A stretch of DNA of 19,485 nt from Bacillota bacterium. Lineage in GTDB: Bacteria; Bacillota; Clostridia; Peptostreptococcales; Anaerovoracaceae. The notes under the pieces are model-generated. The model did not search any database. It saw only the letters and a program-made list of their open reading frames with translations, and was not told where the DNA came from. The translations under genes and the position numbers were made by a program. The stretch covers positions 1 through 19,485 of the forward strand of contig JAEEGU010000127.1 in the NCBI GenBank assembly GCA_016280485.1, read 5' to 3'. Shown one piece after another: positions 5,730 to 14,303 of this stretch. Every line of letters begins with the position of its first letter. Position 1 is the stretch's first letter.

Positions 5730-7016
5730 TTAAAGTTCCTTTAATATCTTATTTTTGGCTGCGTCAGCCTCGAATACCGCCTTTTCCAAATCGATGCGAG
5801 TATATTCGCCGTTTTCGTACAGCACATTGCCTTCAATCATAGTCATCATGATTTCCGCGCCGCTTGCGGAATAAACGAGGTTGCTTAAAAGGTCATGAAC
5901 AGGCTGCATGTTTGCCGCAGAGATGTCAACAACAATAAGGTCCGCTTTGCCGCCCTGCTTTACAAGTCCGCAGTCGTCTCTGCCCTGTGCTATAGCGCCT
6001 GCCCTTGTCGCAGCATAGATTGCCTGCTTCGGTGTAATGAGCGTAGGGTCGCCGAAGAAGCACTTCATAATCAGCGCAAAGGTCTTCATTTCGGAAAAGA
6101 TATTGTGGCTGTTGTTGCTGGCAACCGAATCGGTTCCGATTGCAACATTGATGCCCTCGCTCAGCATGGCAGGCGCATTGCAGACACCGCTTGCAAGCTT
6201 CAAGTTACTGATAGGGTTGCACGCAACGGTTACACCCTTTTCCTTTAATATCTTTCTGTCCTCAGGCGTAACCCATACGCAGTGAGCCGCTGTCGCCTTT
6301 GTATCAAAAATTCCGAGGTCCGCAAGATAAGCCGTAGGCGTCTTGCCGTGGCGGCCGATGCACTCCTCGTGCTCTGTCTTTGTTTCGGAAACGTGAACCT
6401 GCATGCCCGCGCCGATATCCTTCATGTAGTCGGCGAGCTGCTTTGCAACTCCCGGTACGGAGGTGTATTCCGCATGGAGTGACATATCAACCTTGATTCT
6501 GCCATTATCTGTATTGTGATATTTCTCGAAGAACTCGATGCATTCCTTTCCGCGAACGGAGGTCTTGAAATCCTCCTCCTTAAATGCTGCGATGGAGCGG
6601 GAAATGTTTCCCTTGCATCCGCTGTCCGAATAAGCCTTTGCCATATCCGGGCAGAAATAGTACATATCCGAAACAGAAACCGTACCGAATTTTACGGACT
6701 CTGCCAGATCGAGCATGGTTCCCCAGTAAACCGCATTGGAATCGAGGTGATCCTCAAACGGGAATATACGTGTATTCAGCCAGTCCTGGAGCTTCAGGTT
6801 TTCGCCGTATCCCCTCATAAGTGTCATCGGTGAATGTGAATGAGCATTGAAAAAGCCGCTCATCAGGAGCTTGCCCCTGCCGTCATAGACTCTGCCGTAA
6901 TCGCCGCTCGGCTCCTTTTCGCCGATATAGTCGATGCGGTCGTCCTTTATGCCCACATACATGTTTTCTTTTACATCAAGATTCTCATCAAGAATTGTAA
7001 TATTCTTAAATAACAT
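5730..7016 (-). CDS. mtaD: 5-methylthioadenosine/S-adenosylhomocysteine deaminase family amidohydrolase
   Basis: A 428-residue metal-dependent amidohydrolase of the MtaD/SsnA/TrzN group, probably deaminating methylthioadenosine, S-adenosylhomocysteine or related adenosines. The expected metal and catalytic set is present: HSH at 59-61 (NAHSHSPM), His181 (SLHAEYT), His208 with Glu211 (QVHVSETKTE), His245 (AAHCVW) and Asp296 (GTDSVASNNSHN). Length is normal. The ATG at 7016 follows GAGGGTG closely. It replaces spoVT at the usual mfd-spoVB junction and appears to start a new unit from a promoter in the mfd 3' end. Exact substrate is uncertain; guanine, chlorohydrolase or other adenosine substrates occur in this superfamily. 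Confidence 0.85.
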   Translation of the reverse strand: MLFKNITILDENLDVKENMYVGIKDDRIDYIGEKEPSGDYGRVYDGRGKLLMSGFFNAHSHSPMTLMRGYGENLKLQDWLNTRIFPFEDHLDSNAVYWGTMLDLAESVKFGTVSVSDMYYFCPDMAKAYSDSGCKGNISRSIAAFKEEDFKTSVRGKECIEFFEKYHNTDNGRIKVDMSLHAEYTSVPGVAKQLADYMKDIGAGMQVHVSETKTEHEECIGRHGKTPTAYLADLGIFDTKATAAHCVWVTPEDRKILKEKGVTVACNPISNLKLASGVCNAPAMLSEGINVAIGTDSVASNNSHNIFSEMKTFALIMKCFFGDPTLITPKQAIYAATRAGAIAQGRDDCGLVKQGGKADLIVVDISAANMQPVHDLLSNLVYSASGAEIMMTMIEGNVLYENGEYTRIDLEKAVFEADAAKNKILKEL

Positions 7017-7056
7017 TGCACCCTCACTTTCCTTTTTCTTTTACAACGTAAATTTA

Positions 7057-7085
7057 ATTTTACACCATCTGTCCGTTTATTTCAA
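7057..7085 (-). promoter_or_regulatory. Promoter for mtaD-spoVB-mazG
   Basis: Minus strand TTGAAA (7080-7085), 17 bases, TAAAAT (7057-7062), both 5/6. The -35 is formed by the last two sense codons of mfd. It would give a leader of about 35 bases before mtaD. Confidence 0.55.
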
Positions 7086-10000
7086 GGTTTCAAGAACCTC
7101 TATCGTCTCTCTGAGCTTGTCCTTTTCGACCGAATACCTGATAAAAGGCTTCACGCCGCCGTGGATCAGCAGCCGAGGCCCGAATGCGGCCGAAAGATTC
7201 ATAAGCTTTTCCGCATTAAGCGGGTTGCTCTGCGCAAAGTGGAATACGATGCGCATCGATCTTGCATCTCTTTCCTCCGCAACGCGTGTGATGCAAAGGC
7301 TCTCCGCAAGGGAACGAATCCTGCTGATCTTTGTCAGGTTCACGGTCTCAGGCGGAACATCGCCGAAACGATCCAGCATTTCCTCTAAAATTTCGTCCTC
7401 TTCCTCTTCGCAGGTTACCATTGCAATCTTTTTGTACATCTGAAGCTTTAATACCTCGTCGGAAATGTATGTGCTCGGAATGTACGCGGTCGTGCGAAGC
7501 TCGATGGAAGCCTCCTCGTGGTCCGGATTTACCACCTCGCCCGAAAGTGCGCGCACCGCATCGTCCACCAGCTTGCAGTAAAGCTCATACCCCACGTCAA
7601 GCATGTGGCCGTGCTGCTCCGTGCCGAGTAAGTTCCCGGCGCCGCGAATCTCAAGATCCCTCATCGCCACCTTAAAGCCGGCTCCAAACTCAGTGAACTC
7701 CTTTATCGCACGAAGCCTCTTCTCCGCCGTTTCCGAAAGCACCGAGTCTTTTTTGTACATGAGATAAGCGTAAGCTATACGGTTTGAGCGCCCCACCCTG
7801 CCGCGAAGCTGGTAGAGCTGTGCGAGTCCGAGCTTGTCCGCATCCAGTATCAGTATTGTGTTGGCATTTGGTATATCTATTCCGGATTCGATGATGGTCG
7901 TGGAGACCAGTACATCGGTTTCCTTGTTGATGAAATCTATCATTATCCGCTCAAGCTCGTTTTCCTTCATCTGGCCGTGACCTACGGCAACGCGCGCATC
8001 AGGAACAAGCTCCGCAATTTTTGCGGCAATGCGCGAAATTCCCCTGACCTTGTTGTAGAGCACGTAAACCTGACCGTCGCGTGAAAGCTCTCTTTCGATA
8101 ACCTCACGGATAATCTGATCCTCCTGCTCGAGCACATATGTCTGCACGGGATATCTTTCCTCGGGCGGCTCTTCGATTACCGACATATCTCTGATGCCGA
8201 CAAGCGACATGTGCAGAGTCCTCGGTATCGGAGTTGCCGAAAGAGTGAGCACGTCGACATTGTTTTTGAGCATCTTTATGGCTTCCTTGTGCTGGACGCC
8301 GAACCTCTGCTCCTCGTCAACCACTAAAAGCCCCAAGTTTTTGAACTTCACATCCTTTGAAAGCAGACGGTGCGTTCCGATTACGACATCCACTCCGCCA
8401 CGGTTTATGGCGCTTGCAATCTCGGCCTGCTGTTTTTCGCTGCGGAATCTTGACATTACCTCTACCTTGAAAGGAAATCTTTCAAAGCGTTCCTTTAATG
8501 TATAGTAATGCTGGTTCGCAAGCAGTGTGGTCGGCACCAGCACCGCCGCCTGCTTCCCGTCGCACACACACTTAAAGAGCGCACGCGCCGCAACCTCGGT
8601 CTTGCCGTAGCCCACATCTCCGCAAAGGAGCCTGTCCATTGCTACCGGCTTTTCCATATCCTTTTTTATCTCGTCTATGCAGCGGAGCTGGTCGTCCGTT
8701 TCTGCATAAGGGAAGCTCTCCTCAAACTCCTTTTGCCACTCGTTATCCTTTGAAAACGCAAAGCCCGGCTCGGACTGCCGCGCAGCCGAAAGCTGCAAAA
8801 GCTCGTTTGCCATATTGACAATCGCCGCCTTTGCTCTGGCCTTTGTGGTGCGCCATTCGCTGCCTGAAAGCTTGTTAAGTTTTGGCACTCCGTCATCCGC
8901 ACCGCTGTATTTCTGAACGATGTCCATCTGCTCCACCGGAACATACAGGACATCCGATCCCGCATATTTGATTTTGATGTAGTCCTTTACATTGCCCTCT
9001 ATGGCAATCTGCTTTATGCCAGAAAACTTTCCGATTCCGTGATTTTCGTGTACGACAAAATCACCGACACGCAAATCTGCAAAGCTGCTGATCGGCTTGC
9101 CGTTTTTCGGTTTGTTCCTATGGCCCTTGCGCTTCTTTTCGCTGAAGATATCGCTGTCGCTTATCCAGCATCGCTTTTCCGTAGGATATTCGATTCCGCC
9201 CGAGAGCTTTCCCTCTTTCAGCCAGACTCTCTTTTCAAGGCCCGCTCTTTCCAGAAAATCGCGCAGGTTTTCCAGTCGCTCCTTAGATGAGCAGACTATG
9301 GTGACCTTGTAGGAGTTCTTTAAGTAAAGCTTTAGCTCTGATTCGAGCATGTCCATATGGCCTGCGAAAATCGGAGTCTGCTTTGACTGCATGCTGCGCA
9401 CCTCGTCGTACGCAGTTATCTCTTTTATGTTCTGTGTGAGCGGTGTGAACACATATACACCCGCCCTTTTATAGATTTCGCAAAATTCCTTTTTCCCTGC
9501 GAAAACCTGAAAGTCCTTTGGAATGACACTGCCGTTTTCCGTCATCACGGCAAAGTCGTCGGTTAGCTCACTGTCGCGAAGAGAGAGAACCTCGTGGCAC
9601 CTTATAGGGTCATCCACCATGACGACTGCATCATCATTAAGATAATCCCATACAAAGGTCGGCTCCTCGTAGAAATACTGGAGGTAGTTCTCGAGCAGCT
9701 GCAGGTTTGTGGCCGTTTCAATGTATTCGACAAGCTCGTCTCTGCGGTGCGATAGCTTATCCGCTGCCTCGCCCGGGCCGATTTTTCTGATATACTTTGT
9801 GTATTCCGCTTTTAGCAGGTTTGCTGCCTTTTCGAAAAGCTCGTCACTACGAAGCAGCTGCTCCGCAGGATAGATTTCGACATATTTAAGGTTCTCCTCC
9901 GAGCGCTGCGTATCAATATCGAAGGTTCTTATTGAATCAACCTCCGTATCAAAGAGCTCTATACGGTAAGGGCTGTCAGCATCTGCGGCAAACACGTCGA

Positions 10001-10475
10001 TAATTGAGCCGCGAACCGAAAACTGTCCCCTGCCTTCTATGATTGGGACTCTTTCGTATCCCATTCTCGTCAGCTTTTCTTTTACGATTTCCGGCTCTGC
10101 CTCGCCTCCGCGCTCTATCCTAAGCGATGCCTCCTCGAAGGCCGCGGGCGGTGTAATTCTCTTTACCGCTGCCGTGACCGGAGCAATAACGATGCATTCT
10201 TCACCCGTGCGAAGAGCCTTTAGCGCCTTCATCCTTGCAAAAAGCTGCTCTCTGGAACGAGCCTCGTAGTGCAGGAATATTCCCTCATCCTCCGGAATAA
10301 CATATATTCTTTTGTCTTCGCCGGCAAAAAAAGCAAGGTCCTCCGCCAGTCTCTTTGCGCGCGTTGCACTCGAAACTACGATCAGGGCCTGTGCATTTGA
10401 TTTTGCCACATCTGCGGCAACCGGAGCCACGCGGCTCTCGGATATGCCGGAGATATTAATCGGTTTTTTGTTCAT
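7077..10475 (-). CDS. mfd: Transcription-repair coupling factor Mfd
   Basis: A 1132-residue DNA translocase that removes stalled RNA polymerase at lesions and recruits UvrA. Domains in order: UvrB-like N-terminal module (about 1-340, including QFSVRGSIIDVFA near 152-164); the RNA polymerase-interacting (CarD-like) domain from about 465 (RVGDFVVHENHGIGKFSG); the RecG-like helicase with Walker A GDVGYGKTE at about 619-627 and DEEQ at about 720-723; then TPIPRTLHMS, QLRGRVGRSN and the TRCF C-terminal domain with RGAGNLLGTEQHGHM. Length is close to the usual 1150-1180. The ATG at 10475 (a GTG precedes it at 10478) lies inside the 3' end of pth, a 20-base overlap that implies coupling. fin, found between pth and mfd in Bacillus, is absent. 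Confidence 0.97.
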   Translation of the reverse strand: MNKKPINISGISESRVAPVAADVAKSNAQALIVVSSATRAKRLAEDLAFFAGEDKRIYVIPEDEGIFLHYEARSREQLFARMKALKALRTGEECIVIAPVTAAVKRITPPAAFEEASLRIERGGEAEPEIVKEKLTRMGYERVPIIEGRGQFSVRGSIIDVFAADADSPYRIELFDTEVDSIRTFDIDTQRSEENLKYVEIYPAEQLLRSDELFEKAANLLKAEYTKYIRKIGPGEAADKLSHRRDELVEYIETATNLQLLENYLQYFYEEPTFVWDYLNDDAVVMVDDPIRCHEVLSLRDSELTDDFAVMTENGSVIPKDFQVFAGKKEFCEIYKRAGVYVFTPLTQNIKEITAYDEVRSMQSKQTPIFAGHMDMLESELKLYLKNSYKVTIVCSSKERLENLRDFLERAGLEKRVWLKEGKLSGGIEYPTEKRCWISDSDIFSEKKRKGHRNKPKNGKPISSFADLRVGDFVVHENHGIGKFSGIKQIAIEGNVKDYIKIKYAGSDVLYVPVEQMDIVQKYSGADDGVPKLNKLSGSEWRTTKARAKAAIVNMANELLQLSAARQSEPGFAFSKDNEWQKEFEESFPYAETDDQLRCIDEIKKDMEKPVAMDRLLCGDVGYGKTEVAARALFKCVCDGKQAAVLVPTTLLANQHYYTLKERFERFPFKVEVMSRFRSEKQQAEIASAINRGGVDVVIGTHRLLSKDVKFKNLGLLVVDEEQRFGVQHKEAIKMLKNNVDVLTLSATPIPRTLHMSLVGIRDMSVIEEPPEERYPVQTYVLEQEDQIIREVIERELSRDGQVYVLYNKVRGISRIAAKIAELVPDARVAVGHGQMKENELERIMIDFINKETDVLVSTTIIESGIDIPNANTILILDADKLGLAQLYQLRGRVGRSNRIAYAYLMYKKDSVLSETAEKRLRAIKEFTEFGAGFKVAMRDLEIRGAGNLLGTEQHGHMLDVGYELYCKLVDDAVRALSGEVVNPDHEEASIELRTTAYIPSTYISDEVLKLQMYKKIAMVTCEEEEDEILEEMLDRFGDVPPETVNLTKISRIRSLAESLCITRVAEERDARSMRIVFHFAQSNPLNAEKLMNLSAAFGPRLLIHGGVKPFIRYSVEKDKLRETIEVLETLK

Positions 10476-11067
10476 CACTTTCAGCTTTTTTAGGTTTCTT
10501 GTCGCGGAGGTTGTAACGGTTCATTGCCTTGTCTATGCCATCGCTTACTATGCAAAGTGCTGCCTTTGCCGCGCGGTCCACCGCATCCTCGAGAAGCGGT
10601 ACTTCCTCTTTGGAAAAGCCCCCTGTCACGAAATCTCGCAGGTCCATCTTGTCCGCCATTCCGCCGCGGATTCCGATGCGGATTCGCGGGAACTCGTCGC
10701 TTTGCAGCTGGAAAACGATGTTTCGCATACCGTTGTGCGTGCCTGCCGAGCCCTTTGCCCGTATGCGGATTTTGCCGGTGTCGAGATCTATGTCGTCATA
10801 GATTACAATCAGGTTTTCGATGTCAATCTTGTAAAACTGCATGATTTCCCTGACGGATTCTCCGGACAGATTCATATAGGTTTGAGGCTTTAAGAGAATT
10901 ACCTTTTCCCCTTTGTAATTCGTTTCGCCCAAGAGTCCCTTGAACTTGATTTTGTTCACGTTAACATCGAGCTTTTCCGCCAGGTAATCGATGGTGATAA
11001 AGCCCATGTTGTGATGTGTCTGTTCATATTGTTTGCCGGGATTCCCCAAACCTACAATGACATACAT
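10456..11067 (-). CDS. pth: Peptidyl-tRNA hydrolase
   Basis: A 203-residue peptidyl-tRNA hydrolase that frees tRNA from dropped-off peptidyl-tRNA. The active-site set is visible: Asn9 in GLGNPG, catalytic His19 in THHNMG, Asn66 in QTYMNLSGE, and the acidic pair in IYDDIDLDTG (about 91-92). KGSAGTHNGMRNI, the substrate-binding loop, is also present. The last dozen residues are a Lys/Glu-rich tail and contain the start of mfd. Start ATG 11067 has GGGAG 6 bases upstream. It lies 54 bases downstream of prs across an imperfect hairpin. Confidence 0.97.
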   Translation of the reverse strand: MYVIVGLGNPGKQYEQTHHNMGFITIDYLAEKLDVNVNKIKFKGLLGETNYKGEKVILLKPQTYMNLSGESVREIMQFYKIDIENLIVIYDDIDLDTGKIRIRAKGSAGTHNGMRNIVFQLQSDEFPRIRIGIRGGMADKMDLRDFVTGGFSKEEVPLLEDAVDRAAKAALCIVSDGIDKAMNRYNLRDKKPKKAESDEQKTD

Positions 11068-11090
11068 TCAAAACTCCCATAAAGTAAAAT

Positions 11091-11115
11091 CGGGCGTGAG
11101 GCAAGCTCGCGCCCG
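11091..11115 (-). terminator. Imperfect hairpin between prs and pth (attenuator or weak terminator)
   Basis: Arms CGGGCG-t-GAG (11091-11100) and CTC-g-CGCCCG (11106-11115), with one internal mismatch and a 5-base loop. On the minus strand it is followed by ATTTTACTTT rather than a pure T run. It may end part of the prs transcripts while letting the rest continue into pth-mfd. Confidence 0.5.
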
Positions 11116-11121
11116 TTAATA

Positions 11122-12072
11122 TTAGTCAAATAACTTGCTGATTGAATCGTTTGTAAAGATTCTGATCATAGCCTCGGCAAAGAGCGGCGCTACCGAAAGA
11201 ATCTTCATCTTGTCGATCTTCTTTTCCTCTGCAATCGGAGTAGTATTGAGGAGCACCAGTTCTTCGATAGCGGAGTTTTCAATTCTTTCGATTGCAGGAC
11301 CTGAAAGAATCGGGTGAGTTGCACCGGCATATACTGCCTTTGCACCGAGATCCTTTAATGCGTTTGCCGCATTTGTGATTGTACCTGCGGTATCGATCAT
11401 ATCGTCGATGAGGATACAGTTCTTGCCTTCGATATTACCGATGATGTTCATGATTTCGCTCTTGTTAGGCTCCGGACGGCGCTTGTCTACGATTGCGATT
11501 GGGCAGTCGAGGAACTGAGCGACGTTTCTTGCTCTTGTAACGCTGCCGTGGTCAGGTGAAACCACCACAAGGTCGTCAAGATTCTTTTCCTTGTAGTATT
11601 TAACTAAGATAGGCATACCTACAAGGTGGTCAACAGGAATGTTGAAATAGCCCTGAATCTGTGCTGCGTGGAGGTCCATTGTTACCACTCTGTCAACGCC
11701 TGCTGCAACCAGAAGGTCTGCCACAAGCTTTGATGTGATTGGATCTCTTGCCTTTGTCTTTCTATCCTGACGTGCATAGCCGTAATAAGGAATTACCGCA
11801 TTAATTCTGCCTGCAGAAGCTCTCTTCATAGCATCTACCATAATGAGAAGTTCCATGAGGTTATTGTTTACCGGGTCACATGTGGACTGCACGATATAGC
11901 AATCAACTCCTCTGACTGTTTCCCATAAGTTAACGGAAATCTCACCGTCGCTGAACGTGTTTACCGTTGCCTTTCCGAGCGGCTTGCCCATGATTGATGC
12001 AATCTCTTCAGCCAGCTGCGGGTGTGAGTTTCCTGCGAATACTTTGAAATCTGTAAATGCTCCTGCTTTCAT
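11122..12072 (-). CDS. prs: Ribose-phosphate pyrophosphokinase (PRPP synthetase)
   Basis: A 316-residue enzyme making PRPP from ribose 5-phosphate and ATP, feeding purine, pyrimidine, NAD, His and Trp synthesis. Class I features are clear: the flexible ATP loop with YYGYARQDRK (about 96-105), DLHAAQIQGYF (133-143), SPDHGSVTRA and the PRPP loop LIDDMIDTAGTIT (221-233). Length is standard. AGGAGA lies 6-7 bases before the ATG. It has its own promoter at 12141-12169 and a 5' terminal hairpin. PRPP made here is also the effector sensed by PurR, encoded upstream in the same cluster. Confidence 0.98.
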   Translation of the reverse strand: MKAGAFTDFKVFAGNSHPQLAEEIASIMGKPLGKATVNTFSDGEISVNLWETVRGVDCYIVQSTCDPVNNNLMELLIMVDAMKRASAGRINAVIPYYGYARQDRKTKARDPITSKLVADLLVAAGVDRVVTMDLHAAQIQGYFNIPVDHLVGMPILVKYYKEKNLDDLVVVSPDHGSVTRARNVAQFLDCPIAIVDKRRPEPNKSEIMNIIGNIEGKNCILIDDMIDTAGTITNAANALKDLGAKAVYAGATHPILSGPAIERIENSAIEELVLLNTTPIAEEKKIDKMKILSVAPLFAEAMIRIFTNDSISKLFD

Positions 12073-12110
12073 TTTTCTCTCCTATTGCAAATATGTAATC
12101 GTTGTTTGTA

Positions 12111-12132
12111 CCCGCTCTGCGTCACAGACGGG
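12111..12132 (-). promoter_or_regulatory. 5' terminal stem-loop of the prs mRNA
   Basis: CCCG-c-TCTG (12111-12119) pairs with CAGACGGG (12125-12132): 8 pairs, one bulge, 5-base loop. From the predicted start near 12133, this hairpin would be the first structure on the message. It could protect the 5' end from 5'-acting RNases or regulate the gene. No known riboswitch pattern is recognised. Confidence 0.4.
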
Positions 12133-12140
12133 CAATATAA

Positions 12141-12169
12141 AATTTAACATATGCCCACATAAAATTCAA
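12141..12169 (-). promoter_or_regulatory. Promoter for prs
   Basis: Minus strand TTGAAT (12164-12169), 17 bases, TAAATT (12141-12146), with TGT before the -10, an extended -10 arrangement. It lies in the 109-base gap between the glmU-like gene and prs. Confidence 0.5.
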
Positions 12170-12181
12170 GGCAAGTCTAAG

Positions 12182-12886
12182 TTATTTTTTGTCTTTTTTT
12201 AATATTCCCGTGCGCTCAACATAGCCCTCGATATCTTTTTGCTCACGCGTACGGCTGATGCGAAGTGCGCCTGCCGGCACGTCGCGTGTTACCGTGCTGC
12301 CCGCCGCAATGTAAGCCTTTTCGCCCACCTTTACAGGCGCCACAAGGTTTGTGTTGCAGCCGATGAAGGCTCCGTCTTCGACCGTGCAGCGCGACTTGCT
12401 GTGGCCGTTGTAGTTTACGAACACTACGCCACAGCCAAGGTTTACATCACGCCCAACATCTGAGTCTCCGATGTAAGTAAGGTGGCTCGCCTTTGCGCCG
12501 TCGCCCATGCTGGAGTTTTTCACTTCCACAAAATCCCCCACCTTGCAGTGGCTGCCGACGTGGCTGTTCGGTCTCATGTAAGCGAAAGGCCCCACATGAG
12601 TTTCCTCGCCGACCGTCGACTCCAAAATGACGGAGGACTGAATGTCGGTACCGTTTCCGATTTTGCTGTCCACTATGCGTGTATTCTGACCGATGAGGCA
12701 GTTTTCGCCGATTTCGGTATCACCCTTTAATACAACACAGGGGTAGATTACCGTGCCTCTACCGATTTTTACGTTTTCGTCGATGTAAGCCTGGTAGATG
12801 TCGATGAATTCAACGCCGTTTTCCATGTGCTTCATCACAATTTCGAGGCGCTTTGCCTCCTGTTTTTTATAATCTTCGTATGTCAT
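12182..12886 (-). CDS. GlmU-like glucosamine-1-phosphate N-acetyltransferase, C-terminal half only
   Basis: A 234-residue protein matching the C-terminal left-handed beta-helix half of GlmU. It has hexapeptide repeats from about residue 37 (VKIGRGTVIYPCVVLKGDTE) to 200. Counterparts of the acetyltransferase residues of E. coli GlmU are all visible: Arg105 (MRPNSHVG), Lys123 (FVEVKNS), His135 and Tyr138 (SHLTYIGD), Asn149 (VNLGCG) and Asn158 (VNYNG). The first 30 residues match the GlmU interdomain arm, but the ~230-residue uridyltransferase domain is absent. The gap to murC is only 8 bases, and AGGAG precedes the ATG, so this is a complete short gene rather than a missed start. It should acetylate glucosamine-1-phosphate; the UDP-transfer step must be done by a separate protein. 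It holds the syntenic place of glmU/gcaD upstream of prs. Confidence 0.88.
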   Translation of the reverse strand: MTYEDYKKQEAKRLEIVMKHMENGVEFIDIYQAYIDENVKIGRGTVIYPCVVLKGDTEIGENCLIGQNTRIVDSKIGNGTDIQSSVILESTVGEETHVGPFAYMRPNSHVGSHCKVGDFVEVKNSSMGDGAKASHLTYIGDSDVGRDVNLGCGVVFVNYNGHSKSRCTVEDGAFIGCNTNLVAPVKVGEKAYIAAGSTVTRDVPAGALRISRTREQKDIEGYVERTGILKKDKK

Positions 12887-12894
12887 AGTATCTC

Positions 12895-14298
12895 CTACTT
12901 TTCAAAATCCTTGTTTAATATGAGCTCGCCGACCTTGTATATGTCACCCGCGCCCATGGTTAAGACCACATCACCCTTGCCTGCGTGCTCGTACACATAA
13001 TCCGCAATGCCTTCAAGTGTCGGCACAAATATAACAGGCTTTTCCGGATGCTTTTTGCGGATTTCATCCGCCAGCTTCTCGGAGCTGATCTTGTAGATAT
13101 TCTTTTCGCGAGCCGCATAAATTTCTGCCAAAACCAGCACGTCCGCATCCGCAAATGCATCGGCGAACTGATCGAAGAGCGCCATTGTTCTGGTGTATGT
13201 GTGCGGCTGGAAGCAGCACCAAAGCTTGCTGTGAGGTATCTTTGAGGCCGCCGCAAGCGTCGCCTTGATTTCCGTCGGATGATGAGCATAGTCATCGATT
13301 ACCTGAACACCGCCCTCCGTTATGCCTGTTATGTCAAATCTTCTGTCTGTACCGGTAAACTCCTCGAGTGTCTCAATGATGACATCAACCGGCGCATCAA
13401 GTCTGTGGCAGCATGCAAATGCCGCAAGCGCATTTAATATATTGTGTTCCCCGGGAACCGCCAGCTTTACGCGGCCAAGCTTTTCCTTTGCCTTGCCTTC
13501 ACCACCTGCGCAGACATCAAAGATAGGTCTGCCCGCCGCGGACCATTCAATGTTTTCGGCAAAGTAATCGCAGTTGTCCGAAAGGCCAAAGGTTACCACT
13601 CCCTCCTTTCCGCGCGTAACGGAATGAACGAAAGGATTTGCGTCGTATGCAACAATCATACCGCCGTGTGGCACGAGCTTTGCAAATCTGTCAAAGGATT
13701 CGGTGATATGGTTTATATCCTTGAAATAATCGAGGTGATCGGAATCGATATTAAGTATGATTTCGATTTTCGGTGCAAGCGACAGGAAGCTGTCCATATA
13801 CTCGCATGCCTCGGTTACGAAGTATTCGCTATTACCTACGGCCACATTTCCGTTAAGCTCTGAAAGCGTGCCTCCGACCAGGATGGTCGGATCGAATGCC
13901 GCCTTGCGGAGAATCAGCGAAACCATGGATGTGGTTGTGGTCTTGCCGTGAGTACCCGAAATGGCAATGCTGTTTTCATACTCGGTCATGAGCGCGCCGA
14001 GAGCCTCGGCTCTTGTAACAGTCGGGATGCCCAGCTCCTTTGCTCTTTTGAGCTCCGGATTGTCCGTGCTCACCGCATTTGTGTAGATTACCAGATCCGC
14101 ACCCTCGACATTCTTTTCGCGGTGCCCGAGATATACAATCGCTCCCTGCTCAATCAGGTGGTCGGTCATCGCCGATTCCTTCATGTCCGAGCCGGTTACG
14201 GTCTTGCCGCGTGCAAGGAGTATTTCGGCAATTGCCGAAACACCTATACCGCCTATGCCTATGCAATGTATCTGATTACAAGCTGCAATATTTATCAA
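12895..14298 (-). CDS. murC: UDP-N-acetylmuramate--L-alanine ligase
   Basis: A 467-residue cytoplasmic Mur ligase adding L-Ala to UDP-MurNAc, the first peptide step of peptidoglycan. Visible: nucleotide-binding IHCIGIGGIGVSAIAE (10-25), ATP loop GTHGKTTTTS (115-124), EACEYMDSF with the metal Glu, PGEHNILNA (282-290) and DDYAHHPTE (335-343), which is diagnostic for MurC. The start is TTG at 14298, set by GGGAGGT 8 bases upstream. That SD is formed by the last codons (GGG AGG TAA) of coaBC, and only 5 bases separate the genes, so translation is probably coupled. It is followed 8 bases later by the glmU-like gene, another UDP-MurNAc pathway step. Confidence 0.97.
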   Translation of the reverse strand: MINIAACNQIHCIGIGGIGVSAIAEILLARGKTVTGSDMKESAMTDHLIEQGAIVYLGHREKNVEGADLVIYTNAVSTDNPELKRAKELGIPTVTRAEALGALMTEYENSIAISGTHGKTTTTSMVSLILRKAAFDPTILVGGTLSELNGNVAVGNSEYFVTEACEYMDSFLSLAPKIEIILNIDSDHLDYFKDINHITESFDRFAKLVPHGGMIVAYDANPFVHSVTRGKEGVVTFGLSDNCDYFAENIEWSAAGRPIFDVCAGGEGKAKEKLGRVKLAVPGEHNILNALAAFACCHRLDAPVDVIIETLEEFTGTDRRFDITGITEGGVQVIDDYAHHPTEIKATLAAASKIPHSKLWCCFQPHTYTRTMALFDQFADAFADADVLVLAEIYAAREKNIYKISSEKLADEIRKKHPEKPVIFVPTLEGIADYVYEHAGKGDVVLTMGAGDIYKVGELILNKDFEK

Positions 14299-14303
14299 TT
14301 TAA

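Noticed and set aside
12073..12181. A PRPP or purine riboswitch upstream of prs
   Set aside because: Only a single hairpin is visible; no conserved motifs of the ykkC/PRPP or purine riboswitch classes could be recognised.
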